Notes under the pieces: generated by a model
The model's database searches: none
Told to the model about the DNA's origin: nothing
The model's input: the letters and a program-made list of their open reading frames with translations, nothing else
NCBI GenBank assembly: GCA_964355365.1
Contig: CAYHEX010000109.1
Location: 1-11,821 of the forward strand
DNA: 11,821 nucleotides
From: SCUN01 sp964355365
Lineage (GTDB): Bacteria; Acidobacteriota; Vicinamibacteria; Vicinamibacterales; SCN-69-37
Direction: 5' to 3'
Shown: piece by piece, positions 1 through 7,038 of the stretch
Layout of the letters: each line of letters opens with the position of its first letter
How positions within the stretch are numbered: the first letter of the stretch is position 1
Translations under genes and position numbers: made by a program

Positions 1-729
1 GTGGACGTGGTGTTCGCGGTCCCGCGGTGGTCCGAGCGCTGGGTGCTCGAGGACGGCGTGACCATGCCCGAGAGCCCCGAACATCGGAAGACCGGCGACC
101 TGATGGCCAGCGACCTTCGCGCGTGGATCGACCGCACCGTGATCGGTACCGCCCATCTCTGGTCGTCATCGAAAACCTGGGACCCCGAGGGGCTGCTCAG
201 CACGTTGCCGGCGATCGCGACGGCGCTCACGGGCATTGCCGCAGGCCTGGTGTTGAACGGGCCGCGGTCGCAGGTGGAGAAGACCGCGGTGCTCATCGGC
301 GCCGGCGGACTCAGCGTGATGGCCGCCATCGTGTGGGACCAGCGGTTTCCGATCAACAAGAGCCTGTGGACGAGCTCGTACGTGTTGCTCACGAGCGGCC
401 TCGCGTCGATCGGCGTGGCCGTGTGCTACTGGATGATCGACGTGCAGGGCCGTCGTGCGGGACTCCGTCCGCTCGTCGTCATGGGCATGAACCCGCTCGC
501 GCTGTTCGTCATGTCGGGCTTCATGGTCAAGACGCTGTTGTGGATCAAAATCGCCAACGCGGAAGGGAAGCCGGTGGCGCTCTATAACTGGATCTACACG
601 CACGCATTCCTGCCGCTGGGCCTCGGCGGCCCGAAGAACACGTCGCTGGCGTTTGCGCTGGCCACACTACTCGTGCTCTACGTGCCGCTCGAAGTGATGT
701 ATCGCCGGCGGATCTTCCTGCGCGCATGA
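1..729 (+). CDS. NagX/DUF5009-type multi-pass membrane acyltransferase-like protein, 3' part
   Basis: This is the C-terminal 242 residues of an integral membrane protein. The reading frame is open at the left edge, so the GTG at base 1 is probably not the true start. A soluble loop (about residues 1-62) contains the stretch SKTWDPEGLLSTLPAIAT, which I recognise from the DUF5009/NagX family, related to heparan-alpha-glucosaminide N-acetyltransferase. Five hydrophobic segments follow at about 65-85, 94-113, 121-146, 157-183 and 207-238, including NKSLWTSSYVL and MGMNPLALFV. The C-terminal tail is basic (YRRRIFLRA). The family is thought to acetylate sugars or transfer acyl groups across the inner membrane; the substrate here is unknown. 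The catalytic His of the family lies upstream and is not visible. Its TGA overlaps the next start as ATGA, so the two genes are probably translationally coupled. The family call is fairly firm; the reaction is inferred. Confidence 0.8.
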   Translation: MDVVFAVPRWSERWVLEDGVTMPESPEHRKTGDLMASDLRAWIDRTVIGTAHLWSSSKTWDPEGLLSTLPAIATALTGIAAGLVLNGPRSQVEKTAVLIGAGGLSVMAAIVWDQRFPINKSLWTSSYVLLTSGLASIGVAVCYWMIDVQGRRAGLRPLVVMGMNPLALFVMSGFMVKTLLWIKIANAEGKPVALYNWIYTHAFLPLGLGGPKNTSLAFALATLLVLYVPLEVMYRRRIFLRA

Positions 730-1571
730 GACGCCTCGCGCTGCTGCTCGCCGTGGTCGCGGCGTGCGGGGTCGCGGCTCCGCGACTGGCGGCACAGCGC
801 GCCGAGCCGCTGCCCGTCGGCGTGCTGCTCGAACGGGTCACCGCGTATCTCGCCGAATTTGCGAAGGCCTATGTGCAAGCGGTCGCTGAGGAGCGCTACC
901 TGCAGACCATGCGGCCCAAGCGCGTCGCGCTGGGCCTGACGACCACCGAGCGCCGGGAAATCAAATCTGACGTGGTCGCCGTCTCGGAGTCGAGCCAGAC
1001 CTGGCTCAACTTCCGCGACGTGTTCGCCGTGGATGGCATCAGCGTCCGCGATCGCGATGAGCGTCTGACGAAACTGTTTCTCAGCGAGTCGGGCGACCCG
1101 CTGGCGAAGGCGCGCGTGATCGCTGATGAAGGCGCGCGGTTCAACCTCGGCACCGTGTCGCGCAACGTCAACTTTCCTGCGATGGCCCTCACGTTTCTGG
1201 CCGACGTCAATCAGGCCCGATCGGCGTTTCGCCTCGATGGCCGAACCCGCATCGCCGGCGTCGAGACGGTCATCGTCGCGTTTCAGGAGACGCGTGTGCC
1301 AACGGTGGTCAAGTCGGGCGCCGACGATCTTCCCGTGGCCGGGCGGTTCTGGATCGAACCGGCGACTGGGCGCGTGATGAAGTCGATGCTCCGCTTCGAG
1401 TCGCGCGAGTTCAGTGGACAGATCGAGGTCACGTACGGCTATGTCGAGAAACTCGCGGCGTGGCTTCCCGTGGAGATGATCGATAGCTGTGAGGGACCGC
1501 GTGAAGTGGTCTCGGGCCGCGCGACGTACTCGAACTTCAGGAAGTTCGGGACCTCGGCCGTGATTAAATAG
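726..1571 (+). CDS. Secreted protein of unknown function (281 aa)
   Basis: I do not recognise a named family. The N-terminus (MRRLALLLAVVAAC) is a clear export signal. It could be cleaved after LAAQ near residue 24, or processed as a lipoprotein at C14 (V-A-A-C), although that hydrophobic core would be short. Residues about 30-50 look helical. The middle holds WLNFRDVFAVDGISVRDRDE (about 99-118), a motif I associate with acidobacterial hypothetical proteins. The C-terminal half alternates short beta-like strands (AGRFWIEPATGRVMKS, GQIEVTYGYV, WLPVEMID) in a manner reminiscent of LolA/LolB-like lipoprotein-sorting folds; this resemblance is inference. The start is set by the 4-nt ATGA overlap with the upstream membrane protein gene, and there is no obvious Shine-Dalgarno sequence. 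surE starts 8 nt after the stop, so the three genes probably form one transcript. It acts outside the cytoplasmic membrane. Confidence 0.75.
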   Translation: MRRLALLLAVVAACGVAAPRLAAQRAEPLPVGVLLERVTAYLAEFAKAYVQAVAEERYLQTMRPKRVALGLTTTERREIKSDVVAVSESSQTWLNFRDVFAVDGISVRDRDERLTKLFLSESGDPLAKARVIADEGARFNLGTVSRNVNFPAMALTFLADVNQARSAFRLDGRTRIAGVETVIVAFQETRVPTVVKSGADDLPVAGRFWIEPATGRVMKSMLRFESREFSGQIEVTYGYVEKLAAWLPVEMIDSCEGPREVVSGRATYSNFRKFGTSAVIK

Positions 1572-1579
1572 CAGATTCC

Positions 1580-2332
1580 ATGCCGCGAATTCTGGTCACC
1601 AATGATGATGGGTACTTCTCTCCGGGCATTGCCGCACTCGCCGCGGCCCTTCGCCCGCTCGGCGAGGTCATCGTCGTGGCCCCGCAGTCGGAAGCGAGCG
1701 CGGTCGGCCACGCGCTGACACTGCGACGGCCGCTGCGGATCGAGCGGATCAGCGCAGACGTCTACGCCGTCGACGGCACGCCGACTGATTGCGTCAACAT
1801 CGCGATCGACGAGATCATGACGGCGCCGCCGGATCTCGTGGTGTCGGGCATCAACAACGGCCTCAACGTGGGCGACGACGTGACGTACTCGGGGACGGTG
1901 GCGGGCGCGTTCGAAGCGGCGCTGCTCGGGTATCCGGGGATTGCGGTGTCGCTCGAGCGCGCCGAGGCGGATTTCGGGCCGGCCGCCGCGATGGCCGCCA
2001 AGTTTGCGGCGCAGGTGCTCGAACACGGACTGCCGTATCGAACGTTCCTCAATCTCAACGTGCCGAAGGGCGAAATCCTCGGGATCAAGACCACCGTGCA
2101 GGCCAAGCGGAACCACATCACCAAAGTGGATCGCCGGATGGACCCGCGACAGCGCCCGTATTTCTGGATCGAGGAGGCGCAGGATGACTGGGCGCCGCAC
2201 GACCGCTCGGACCGGCAGGCCATCCGCGACGGATATGTGTCCGTGACGCCGTTGCAGCCGGATTTGACCGACCATTCGTCAATTGACTTGATCGAGCAGC
2301 TTACGAAACGGATTGTCTCTGGGGTAAGATAG
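1580..2332 (+). CDS. surE: 5'/3'-nucleotidase SurE
   Basis: SurE is a metal-dependent cytoplasmic phosphatase that removes phosphate from nucleoside 5'- and 3'-monophosphates and, in some species, short polyphosphate. The 250-residue protein has the usual family length and all the hallmarks. ILVTNDDG lies at residues 4-11 with the metal-binding pair D9/D10. S40 lies in APQSEASAVGHALT, VDGTPTDCV at 64-72, and SGINNG at 89-94 with N92 as a further metal ligand. YSGTVAGA follows at 103-110. The ATG at 1580 is 8 nt after the preceding stop with only a weak purine stretch upstream, which fits translation coupled to the upstream gene. tRNA-Pro begins 9 nt after the stop codon. The common surE partner gene pcm is not adjacent. 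The family call is secure from motifs. Confidence 0.97.
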   Translation: MPRILVTNDDGYFSPGIAALAAALRPLGEVIVVAPQSEASAVGHALTLRRPLRIERISADVYAVDGTPTDCVNIAIDEIMTAPPDLVVSGINNGLNVGDDVTYSGTVAGAFEAALLGYPGIAVSLERAEADFGPAAAMAAKFAAQVLEHGLPYRTFLNLNVPKGEILGIKTTVQAKRNHITKVDRRMDPRQRPYFWIEEAQDDWAPHDRSDRQAIRDGYVSVTPLQPDLTDHSSIDLIEQLTKRIVSGVR

Positions 2333-2341
2333 TCAGGTTGT

Positions 2342-2419
<78 letters not shown>

Positions 2420-2447
2420 CTTTCCACCTCATTCCTGTAGCGTCGTC

Positions 2448-2475
2448 CTGGGTCCAGAGTTCTGGGTCCAGTGTC
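2448..2475 (+). repeat. Two 14-bp units (CTGGGTCCAG-based), first arm of an inverted heptamer pair
   Basis: CTGGGTCCAG occurs at 2448-2457 and again at 2462-2471, a 14-nt period equal to two heptamers (CCAGAGT and CCAGTGT type). GGGTCCAGAGT (2450-2460) is an exact 11-bp reverse complement of ACTCTGGACCC at 2537-2547. The spacer between tRNA-Pro and the next gene therefore carries the same heptamer in both orientations. Confidence 0.8.
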
Positions 2476-2529
2476 GGCCGTGGTCCAAGGTCCTCTTGGC
2501 CCGATCGTCAGCGTGATTTCGGACGCTGC

Positions 2530-2557
2530 ACTCTGGACTCTGGACCCTGGACTCTGT
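2530..2557 (+). repeat. Heptamer tandem repeat (ACTCTGG x4, degenerate)
   Basis: Four consecutive 7-bp units are seen: ACTCTGG, ACTCTGG, ACCCTGG, ACTCTGT. The array lies 14 nt before the Shine-Dalgarno sequence of the Asp-box protein gene. Its sequence is the complement of the repeats at 2448-2475, so the leader could fold into a long stem enclosing about 75 nt. A smaller stem, CAGCGT/ACGCTG (2509-2514 with 2523-2528), is nested inside. Confidence 0.8.
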
Positions 2558-2582
2558 ACCCTTTCCGGCTGGAGGTTGGGTA

Positions 2583-5500
2583 ATGAACAAATTGGTGTAT
2601 CGGGCGGGTATCGCCCTCTTGGTAACAGGGGTTGTGGCCCTCGTCGCAACGCGGCCGGTCACGGCGCAGCGTCCCGCGGTGGACACGGCCAACGTGACGG
2701 TGAGCCCGTCGCTTTTCAGCGGTCTGACGTTTCGGCAGTTGACGAACTTCAGCCGCGGCGGTAGGTCGCACACGATTGTCGGCGTGCCATCGCAGCCCGC
2801 GGTGTTCTACATGGGCGCGGCCAACGGCGGCGTCTTCAAGACCACCGACTCCGGCGTAGTGTGGACCCCGATCACTGACGGCCAGATCGCTGTGGGCAGC
2901 ACGGGCTCGCTGGCGGTATCGGATTCGAATCCGGATGTCGTCTGGCTCGGCACGGGATCTCCCGATCCGCGCGGCAACATTTCCAACGGCGACGGCGTGT
3001 ACAAGTCGATCGACGCCGGCAAGACGTGGACGCACATGGGCCTCGAGAAGGCCGGCCTCATCGGCCGCGTGCGGATTCATCCGACCAATCCCGATGTGGT
3101 GTACGTCGGCGTCATCGGCAACATCTTCGGTGCCAATCCCGAGCGCGGCGTGTTCCGCACCAAGGATGGCGGCAAGACGTGGGAGCAGATTCTCAAGGTC
3201 AGTGACAAGACGGGCGCCGTCGATCTGTCGATGGACCCGAAGAACCCCAACATCATCTTCGCGTCGATGTGGTCCGTGGAACGGAAGCCGTGGTCGATCA
3301 CGTCGGGCAGCATGGACGGCGGCCTGTTCCGCACACTTGATGGCGGCAACACGTGGCAGAAGCTGACCAACGGCCTGCCGACCAAACCGCAGGTGGGCAA
3401 GATCGCGGTGGCGGTTTCCGGCGCGGATTCCAAGCGCGTGTATGCATTGATCGAAGCGGGCAACGACGAAGGCGGCGTGTTCCGTTCCGAGGACGGCGGA
3501 GCCAGCTGGACCCGGATCAACGCGACGCGCAATCTTCAGCAGCGCGCGTTCTACTACACGCGCTTGTATGCGGATCCGGTCGAGATCGACACGGTCTATG
3601 GGCTGAACACCGGTATCTACAAGAGCACGGACGGCGGCAAGACGTTTGCGGGGTTCCCGGGCACGCACGGCGACAACCACGACTTCTGGATCAACCCGAC
3701 CAACAACAAGATCATCGGCAATGCGAATGACGGCGGCGGCGCGGTGAGTCAGGACGGCGGCCGCACCTGGTCCGCTCAGGACAACCAGCCGACGGCTGAG
3801 ATCTACCGTATCGAAACCGATCGCCGCTGGCCCTACTGGGTGTACGGTGCGCAGCAGGACAACGGCAGCGTCGGCGTGTCGACCGATGGATCGACCCCGT
3901 ACATCGCGGCCGGTCCGGGTGAAGCGGGCTACATCGCCGTCGATCCCCGCAACCCGAACGTGAACTACGCCGGCAACTACGGCGGCACGCTGGTCCGCAT
4001 CGACCGCACGAACGGCACCAACGAGAGCGTGCGCATCTACGAAGATTCGCAGACCGGTCAGCGCGCGAGCGAGATGAAGTATCGGCAGCAGTGGAACGCG
4101 CCGATCCGTCTCTCGCCCCACAACGCCGATGTCGTCTACACCACGTCGCAGTTCGTGCACCGCAGCAAGGATGCTGGTCAGACGTGGGATGTGATCTCGC
4201 CGGACCTGACGCGCAACGACAAGACGAAGATGGATTTCTCGGGCGGCGCGGGCATCACGCGCGACAGCACGGGCGTTGAGGTCTATTGCACGATCTTCGC
4301 GTTCGAAGAGTCACCGGCGACGCCGGGCCTGCTGTGGGCCGGGAGCGATGACGGGTTGCTGCATCTGTCGCGCGACGCGGGCAAGACCTGGCAGAACATC
4401 ACGCCAACGGGCCTGCCGGAGTTCTCCACGATCAACGCGATCGACTTGAACGCGAAGTTGCCGGGCCGCGCGGTGGTCACCGCCTATCGCCACATGCTGA
4501 ACGACTACACGCCGCACGTGTACCTCACGACGGACTTCGGCAAGACGTGGAAGCGGATTGCCGACGGCAAGAACGGGATTCCGGTGGGGCATTCGGTACG
4601 CGTCGTCCGTGAAGATCCGAACAAGCCGGGCTTGATGTTTGCCGGCACGGAATACGGCATGTACGTCACGTTCGATGAGGGCGCGCACTGGCAGCGATTC
4701 CAGCTGAACCTGCCGGTCACGCCGATCATGGACATGCGCATCATCCGCAACGAGATTGCGATCGCGACCGAAGGCCGCGCGTTCTGGGTGCTCGAAGGGC
4801 TCCCGGTGCTCGAGCAGGTCAAGGCGGGCATGGAAACGGCCGCGGCCACGCTCTTCAAACCGGCGGATGCGTATCGTGCCGGTGGCCCGTTGCCGACGAT
4901 CTACTACTGGTTCAAGGACCAGCCGACGGCGGCGATCAGCGTGGAAGTTTCGGACGCCAAGGGGACCGTGGTGTTCACCGGCAAGGGCGAACCGGGCGCC
5001 GGTCCGGCAGCCCCGGTGGTCGCGCCGGCGGGTGGCCGTGGCGGTCGCGCCGGTGGCGGTGGCGGCGGTGGCGGTCGCGGTGGTCGCGGCGGCGGCGCGG
5101 CCGGGTCAAATCAGGTCTACGCGAAGGCCGGCCTGAACAAGATGACGTGGAATCCGAACACCGCCTATCCGCAGCCGTTCACGCAGCCGGCGGGCATCGT
5201 GATGTGGGGCGGCGGCGGCGGCGCCATCAAGGCCGCGGTCGGCGTGTATACCGTCAAGCTGACGTCGGGCTCGTGGAGCCAGTCGCAGTCATTCCGCGTC
5301 GACAGCGATCCGCGTTTGAAGAAGATGACGGATCTCGAAGGCGCCGAGCAGGTGCGGTTGGCGCAGGAAGTGGGCGGCTGGCTGAAGAACGTCTGGGACA
5401 ACGTCGTGAAGATGCGCGACGCGACGGCTCAGGCGAAGGCGATCGCGGACAAAGCGGGCCCCGGGCCGGTCAAGACCGCGGCCGAGACGTTCCTGTCGAA

Positions 5501-5780
5501 CTTGAAGGAAGTGCACGGTGAGCTCACGCAACTGCAAGGCTCGGCGGGCCAGGACGCGCTGAACTTCCCGGGACGGATCGACAACCAGATCGTCGAGCTC
5601 TACAGCGGCATCGTGGGCGTCGACCGCAAGGTGCCCAAGGGCATGACCGAGCGGTACACCGACCTCAAGCCACAGGTGGAGAAGCTGCTCGCCGCTGCGG
5701 CCAAGGCGCTGACGGCCGGGGTAGAGGCATTCAACGCGGTCTCCGGTCCAGCCAACGCGGGCACGATCACGATCAAGTAG
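2583..5780 (+). CDS. Secreted Asp-box (BNR/sortilin-VPS10-like) beta-propeller protein
   Basis: The protein has 1065 residues. It starts with a signal peptide (basic start, core GIALLVTGVVALVA, probable cleavage after TAQ near residue 29), so it works outside the cytoplasmic membrane. Eleven Asp-box-like S/T-x-D-x-G-x-T-W motifs are visible at about residues 87-94, 142-149, 193-200, 251-258, 302-309, 348-355, 389-396, 528-535, 596-603, 649-656 and 696-703, as in sortilin/VPS10, xyloglucanase-like and BNR propellers. A Gly/Arg-rich linker at about 817-843 and a second glycine run near 875-880 flank a strand-rich region. The last 130 residues (about 935-1065) look helical. GGAGG at 2571-2575, 7 nt from the ATG, fixes the start. 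No glycosidase catalytic residues can be assigned, and such proteins are often annotated only as glycosyl hydrolases; ligand binding is as likely. A terminator hairpin follows the stop. Confidence 0.9.
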   Translation: MNKLVYRAGIALLVTGVVALVATRPVTAQRPAVDTANVTVSPSLFSGLTFRQLTNFSRGGRSHTIVGVPSQPAVFYMGAANGGVFKTTDSGVVWTPITDGQIAVGSTGSLAVSDSNPDVVWLGTGSPDPRGNISNGDGVYKSIDAGKTWTHMGLEKAGLIGRVRIHPTNPDVVYVGVIGNIFGANPERGVFRTKDGGKTWEQILKVSDKTGAVDLSMDPKNPNIIFASMWSVERKPWSITSGSMDGGLFRTLDGGNTWQKLTNGLPTKPQVGKIAVAVSGADSKRVYALIEAGNDEGGVFRSEDGGASWTRINATRNLQQRAFYYTRLYADPVEIDTVYGLNTGIYKSTDGGKTFAGFPGTHGDNHDFWINPTNNKIIGNANDGGGAVSQDGGRTWSAQDNQPTAEIYRIETDRRWPYWVYGAQQDNGSVGVSTDGSTPYIAAGPGEAGYIAVDPRNPNVNYAGNYGGTLVRIDRTNGTNESVRIYEDSQTGQRASEMKYRQQWNAPIRLSPHNADVVYTTSQFVHRSKDAGQTWDVISPDLTRNDKTKMDFSGGAGITRDSTGVEVYCTIFAFEESPATPGLLWAGSDDGLLHLSRDAGKTWQNITPTGLPEFSTINAIDLNAKLPGRAVVTAYRHMLNDYTPHVYLTTDFGKTWKRIADGKNGIPVGHSVRVVREDPNKPGLMFAGTEYGMYVTFDEGAHWQRFQLNLPVTPIMDMRIIRNEIAIATEGRAFWVLEGLPVLEQVKAGMETAAATLFKPADAYRAGGPLPTIYYWFKDQPTAAISVEVSDAKGTVVFTGKGEPGAGPAAPVVAPAGGRGGRAGGGGGGGGRGGRGGGAAGSNQVYAKAGLNKMTWNPNTAYPQPFTQPAGIVMWGGGGGAIKAAVGVYTVKLTSGSWSQSQSFRVDSDPRLKKMTDLEGAEQVRLAQEVGGWLKNVWDNVVKMRDATAQAKAIADKAGPGPVKTAAETFLSNLKEVHGELTQLQGSAGQDALNFPGRIDNQIVELYSGIVGVDRKVPKGMTERYTDLKPQVEKLLAAAAKALTAGVEAFNAVSGPANAGTITIK

Positions 5781-6327
5781 GCACATCGGGCGACTCGAGA
5801 GTCGCCCGGTTTCTTCGTCCTCTCCAACCAAAGACCGCCATCATCACAAGTCCTGTGATGATGGCGGCGATCCACGAATCCACGCCCAGCCGGTGAAACG
5901 CCGCCGGTCCCAGATACCCGACCACGCCCAGCAACACCGATGCCCAGGCCAACGACGAACAGAGGCTCAGGATCGTGAACTTGAGTGGCGGCACCTCGGC
6001 GTAGGCGCAGGCAGCGGCAATCGCGATGCGCAGCCCTGGGGCAAAGCGGATCACCAGGATCGCGAAGGCCTCGCTCTGGCGAACGCGGGGTGCAAAGGCG
6101 CGGCCGAGTCGTTCAATTTTGGGCCACTGATCGAGCCAGCGGCGCGCACGTCCCCGCAGCAGGTAGAACACGAGCTGGTCTCCTGCCGTGGCGCCCAGCG
6201 CGCCCCAAAGCAAGACGGGCACGGCACTGAGTGAGCCTTGGCTCACCAAGGCGGCGGCGCCGATGAAGACGACTTCGCCCTCGAGAAATGCGGCGACGGC
6301 GATCGCCGGGTATGTCAGCCACCCCAT
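5773..6327 (-). CDS. DedA-family (SNARE-associated type) membrane protein
   Basis: DedA/VTT proteins are polytopic inner-membrane proteins implicated in flipping undecaprenyl phosphate or phospholipids and in membrane homeostasis. This 184-residue protein shows the family pattern: FLEGEVVFIGAAAL near the N-terminus, GDQLVFYLLRGRARRW, then RFAPGLRIAIAAACAYAEVP with the conserved R-F-x-P-G-x-R, and a last hydrophobic helix (WIAAIITGLVMMAVFGW). I chose the ATG at 6327 because it places the first hydrophobic segment at the N-terminus. A TTG at 6363 in the same frame would add 12 polar residues. The gene is divergent from apt across an AT-rich promoter region. Its stop lies within the Asp-box gene, an 8-nt tail-to-tail overlap. 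The protein is slightly short for the family. The substrate is unknown. Confidence 0.85.
   Translation of the reverse strand: MGWLTYPAIAVAAFLEGEVVFIGAAALVSQGSLSAVPVLLWGALGATAGDQLVFYLLRGRARRWLDQWPKIERLGRAFAPRVRQSEAFAILVIRFAPGLRIAIAAACAYAEVPPLKFTILSLCSSLAWASVLLGVVGYLGPAAFHRLGVDSWIAAIITGLVMMAVFGWRGRRNRATLESPDVPT
5787..5816 (+). terminator. Intrinsic terminator of the Asp-box gene
   Basis: CGGGCGACTC (5787-5796) and GAGTCGCCCG (5799-5808) form a perfect 10-bp stem, better drawn as 9 bp with a CGAG tetraloop. GTTTCTTC follows. It starts 6 nt after the Asp-box stop codon. It also lies inside the last codons of the convergent dedA gene, so it is coding sequence on the other strand. The T-tract is modest and only on the + side. 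Confidence 0.65.
5835..5867. repeat. 14-bp perfect inverted repeat, 5-nt loop, inside dedA 3' end
   Basis: CCGCCATCATCACA (5835-5848) and TGTGATGATGGCGG (5854-5867) are exact reverse complements around AGTCC. On the - strand it encodes part of the last DedA membrane helix (AAIITGLVMMA). On the + strand it lies 26 nt beyond the terminator stem of the Asp-box gene, so read-through RNA would carry a second hairpin. No T-tract follows on the + strand, and on the - strand only TCTTTGGTT does. Confidence 0.7.
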
Positions 6328-6356
6328 GGCCGTAACCGTACCGCCCGAGGGGGGCT

Positions 6357-6376
6357 TTGACAATCTCTTATATACT
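6357..6376. promoter_or_regulatory. AT-rich divergent promoter region between dedA and apt
   Basis: This is a short AT-rich stretch in otherwise GC-rich DNA, between divergent genes. On the + strand TTGACA (6357-6362) matches a -35 exactly and TATACT (6371-6376) a -10, but they are only 8 bp apart, too close to act together for a standard sigma-70 factor. TATACT alone would place the start of transcription at or next to the apt ATG. On the - strand TATAAG (6372-6367) could serve dedA with a leader of about 33 nt. Confidence 0.4.
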
Positions 6377-6384
6377 TTTCGTTG

Positions 6385-6921
6385 ATGGAATCTACAAAAT
6401 CGCCGGGTGACGCCCTAAAGGCGCGCATCCGCAATGTGCCCGACTTTCCAAAGCCCGGCATTCTCTTCTACGACATCACGACGTTGTTGCGGGACCACGA
6501 GGGCTTCCGCATGGCGGTCGACGCCATGGCGGCCCCACATGTCGGGCGCCATGTCGACGTCGTGGTGGGCATCGAAAGCCGCGGGTTCATATTCGGGGCG
6601 GCGATTGCCGACCGGCTGCGCGCGGGCTTTGCTCCGGTGCGCAAGCTCGGCAAGTTGCCGTCCAAGACTCGGGCCGCGGCCTATTCGCTCGAGTACGGCA
6701 CCGACTCGCTCGAGATCCATGAGGACGCGATCAAAACGGGGCAGCGCGTGCTGATCGTTGATGATCTGCTGGCGACCGGCGGAACGGCCGCCGCCGCCGT
6801 CGGGTTGGTCAAGGGGCTGGGCGGCGAGCTGGTGGGTGTCCAATTCCTCATCGAACTCGTGGCGCTCGGCGGCCGCGCAAAGCTTCCGGGCGAAACGGTC
6901 GGCGTTGTGTTGAAATACTGA
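6385..6921 (+). CDS. apt: Adenine phosphoribosyltransferase
   Basis: Apt makes AMP from adenine and PRPP in cytoplasmic purine salvage. The 178-residue protein has normal length and the full set of motifs: VPDFPKPGILFYDITTLLRD near the N-terminus, GIESRGF at residues 62-68, the flexible-loop region RKLGKLPSKTRAAAYSLEYG, and the PRPP-binding signature VLIVDDLLATGGT at 122-134 with the acidic pair D126/D127. I chose the ATG at 6385; a TTG directly before it (6382) is in frame but adds only one residue. There is no Shine-Dalgarno sequence upstream. The sequence before the start is TATACTTTTCG, so translation may be leaderless or nearly so. The gene is divergent from dedA, and tRNA-Arg starts 6 nt after its stop, implying one transcript or processing from it. 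The call is secure. Confidence 0.97.
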   Translation: MESTKSPGDALKARIRNVPDFPKPGILFYDITTLLRDHEGFRMAVDAMAAPHVGRHVDVVVGIESRGFIFGAAIADRLRAGFAPVRKLGKLPSKTRAAAYSLEYGTDSLEIHEDAIKTGQRVLIVDDLLATGGTAAAAVGLVKGLGGELVGVQFLIELVALGGRAKLPGETVGVVLKY

Positions 6922-6927
6922 CGCAAG

Positions 6928-7004
6928 GCGCCCGTAGCTCAGCTGGATAGAGCACCGCCCTCCTAAGGCGGGGGTCACAGGTTCGACTCCTGTCGGGCGC
7001 ACCA
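6928..7004 (+). tRNA. tRNA-Arg (anticodon CCT)
   Basis: A 77-nt cloverleaf is visible. Acceptor GCGCCCG (6928-6934) pairs with CGGGCGC (6994-7000), then discriminator A and encoded CCA (7002-7004). Anticodon stem CCGCC (6955-6959) pairs with GGCGG (6967-6971) around loop CTCCTAA, giving anticodon CCT at 6962-6964, which reads AGG. The T-arm ACAGGTTCGACTCCTGT is standard. The gene starts 6 nt after the apt stop. The 9-mer ACGCAAGGC occurs on both sides (6921-6929 and 7006-7014). The second copy runs directly into a heptamer array. Confidence 0.97.
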
Positions 7005-7010
7005 TACGCA

Positions 7011-7038
7011 AGGCAGAAGGCAGAAGGCAGAAGGCAGA
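7011..7038 (+). repeat. Heptamer tandem repeat AGGCAGA x4
   Basis: Four exact consecutive copies of AGGCAGA begin 6 nt after the CCA end of tRNA-Arg. The array has the same 7-nt period as the repeat in the spacer after tRNA-Pro but a different sequence. It forms the left half of a purine-rich spacer before the TPR gene. Confidence 0.9.

Noticed and set aside
2508..4160. A 550-codon open frame on the - strand
   Set aside because: It is antisense to the Asp-box gene and crosses its leader. The composition is rich in Arg, Val, Ala and His without domains, typical of a shadow frame.
6357..6376. TTGACA plus TATACT as a standard sigma-70 promoter for apt
   Set aside because: The spacing is 8 bp instead of about 17, so the two boxes cannot be the -35 and -10 of one standard promoter. 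It is kept only as a loose promoter region.
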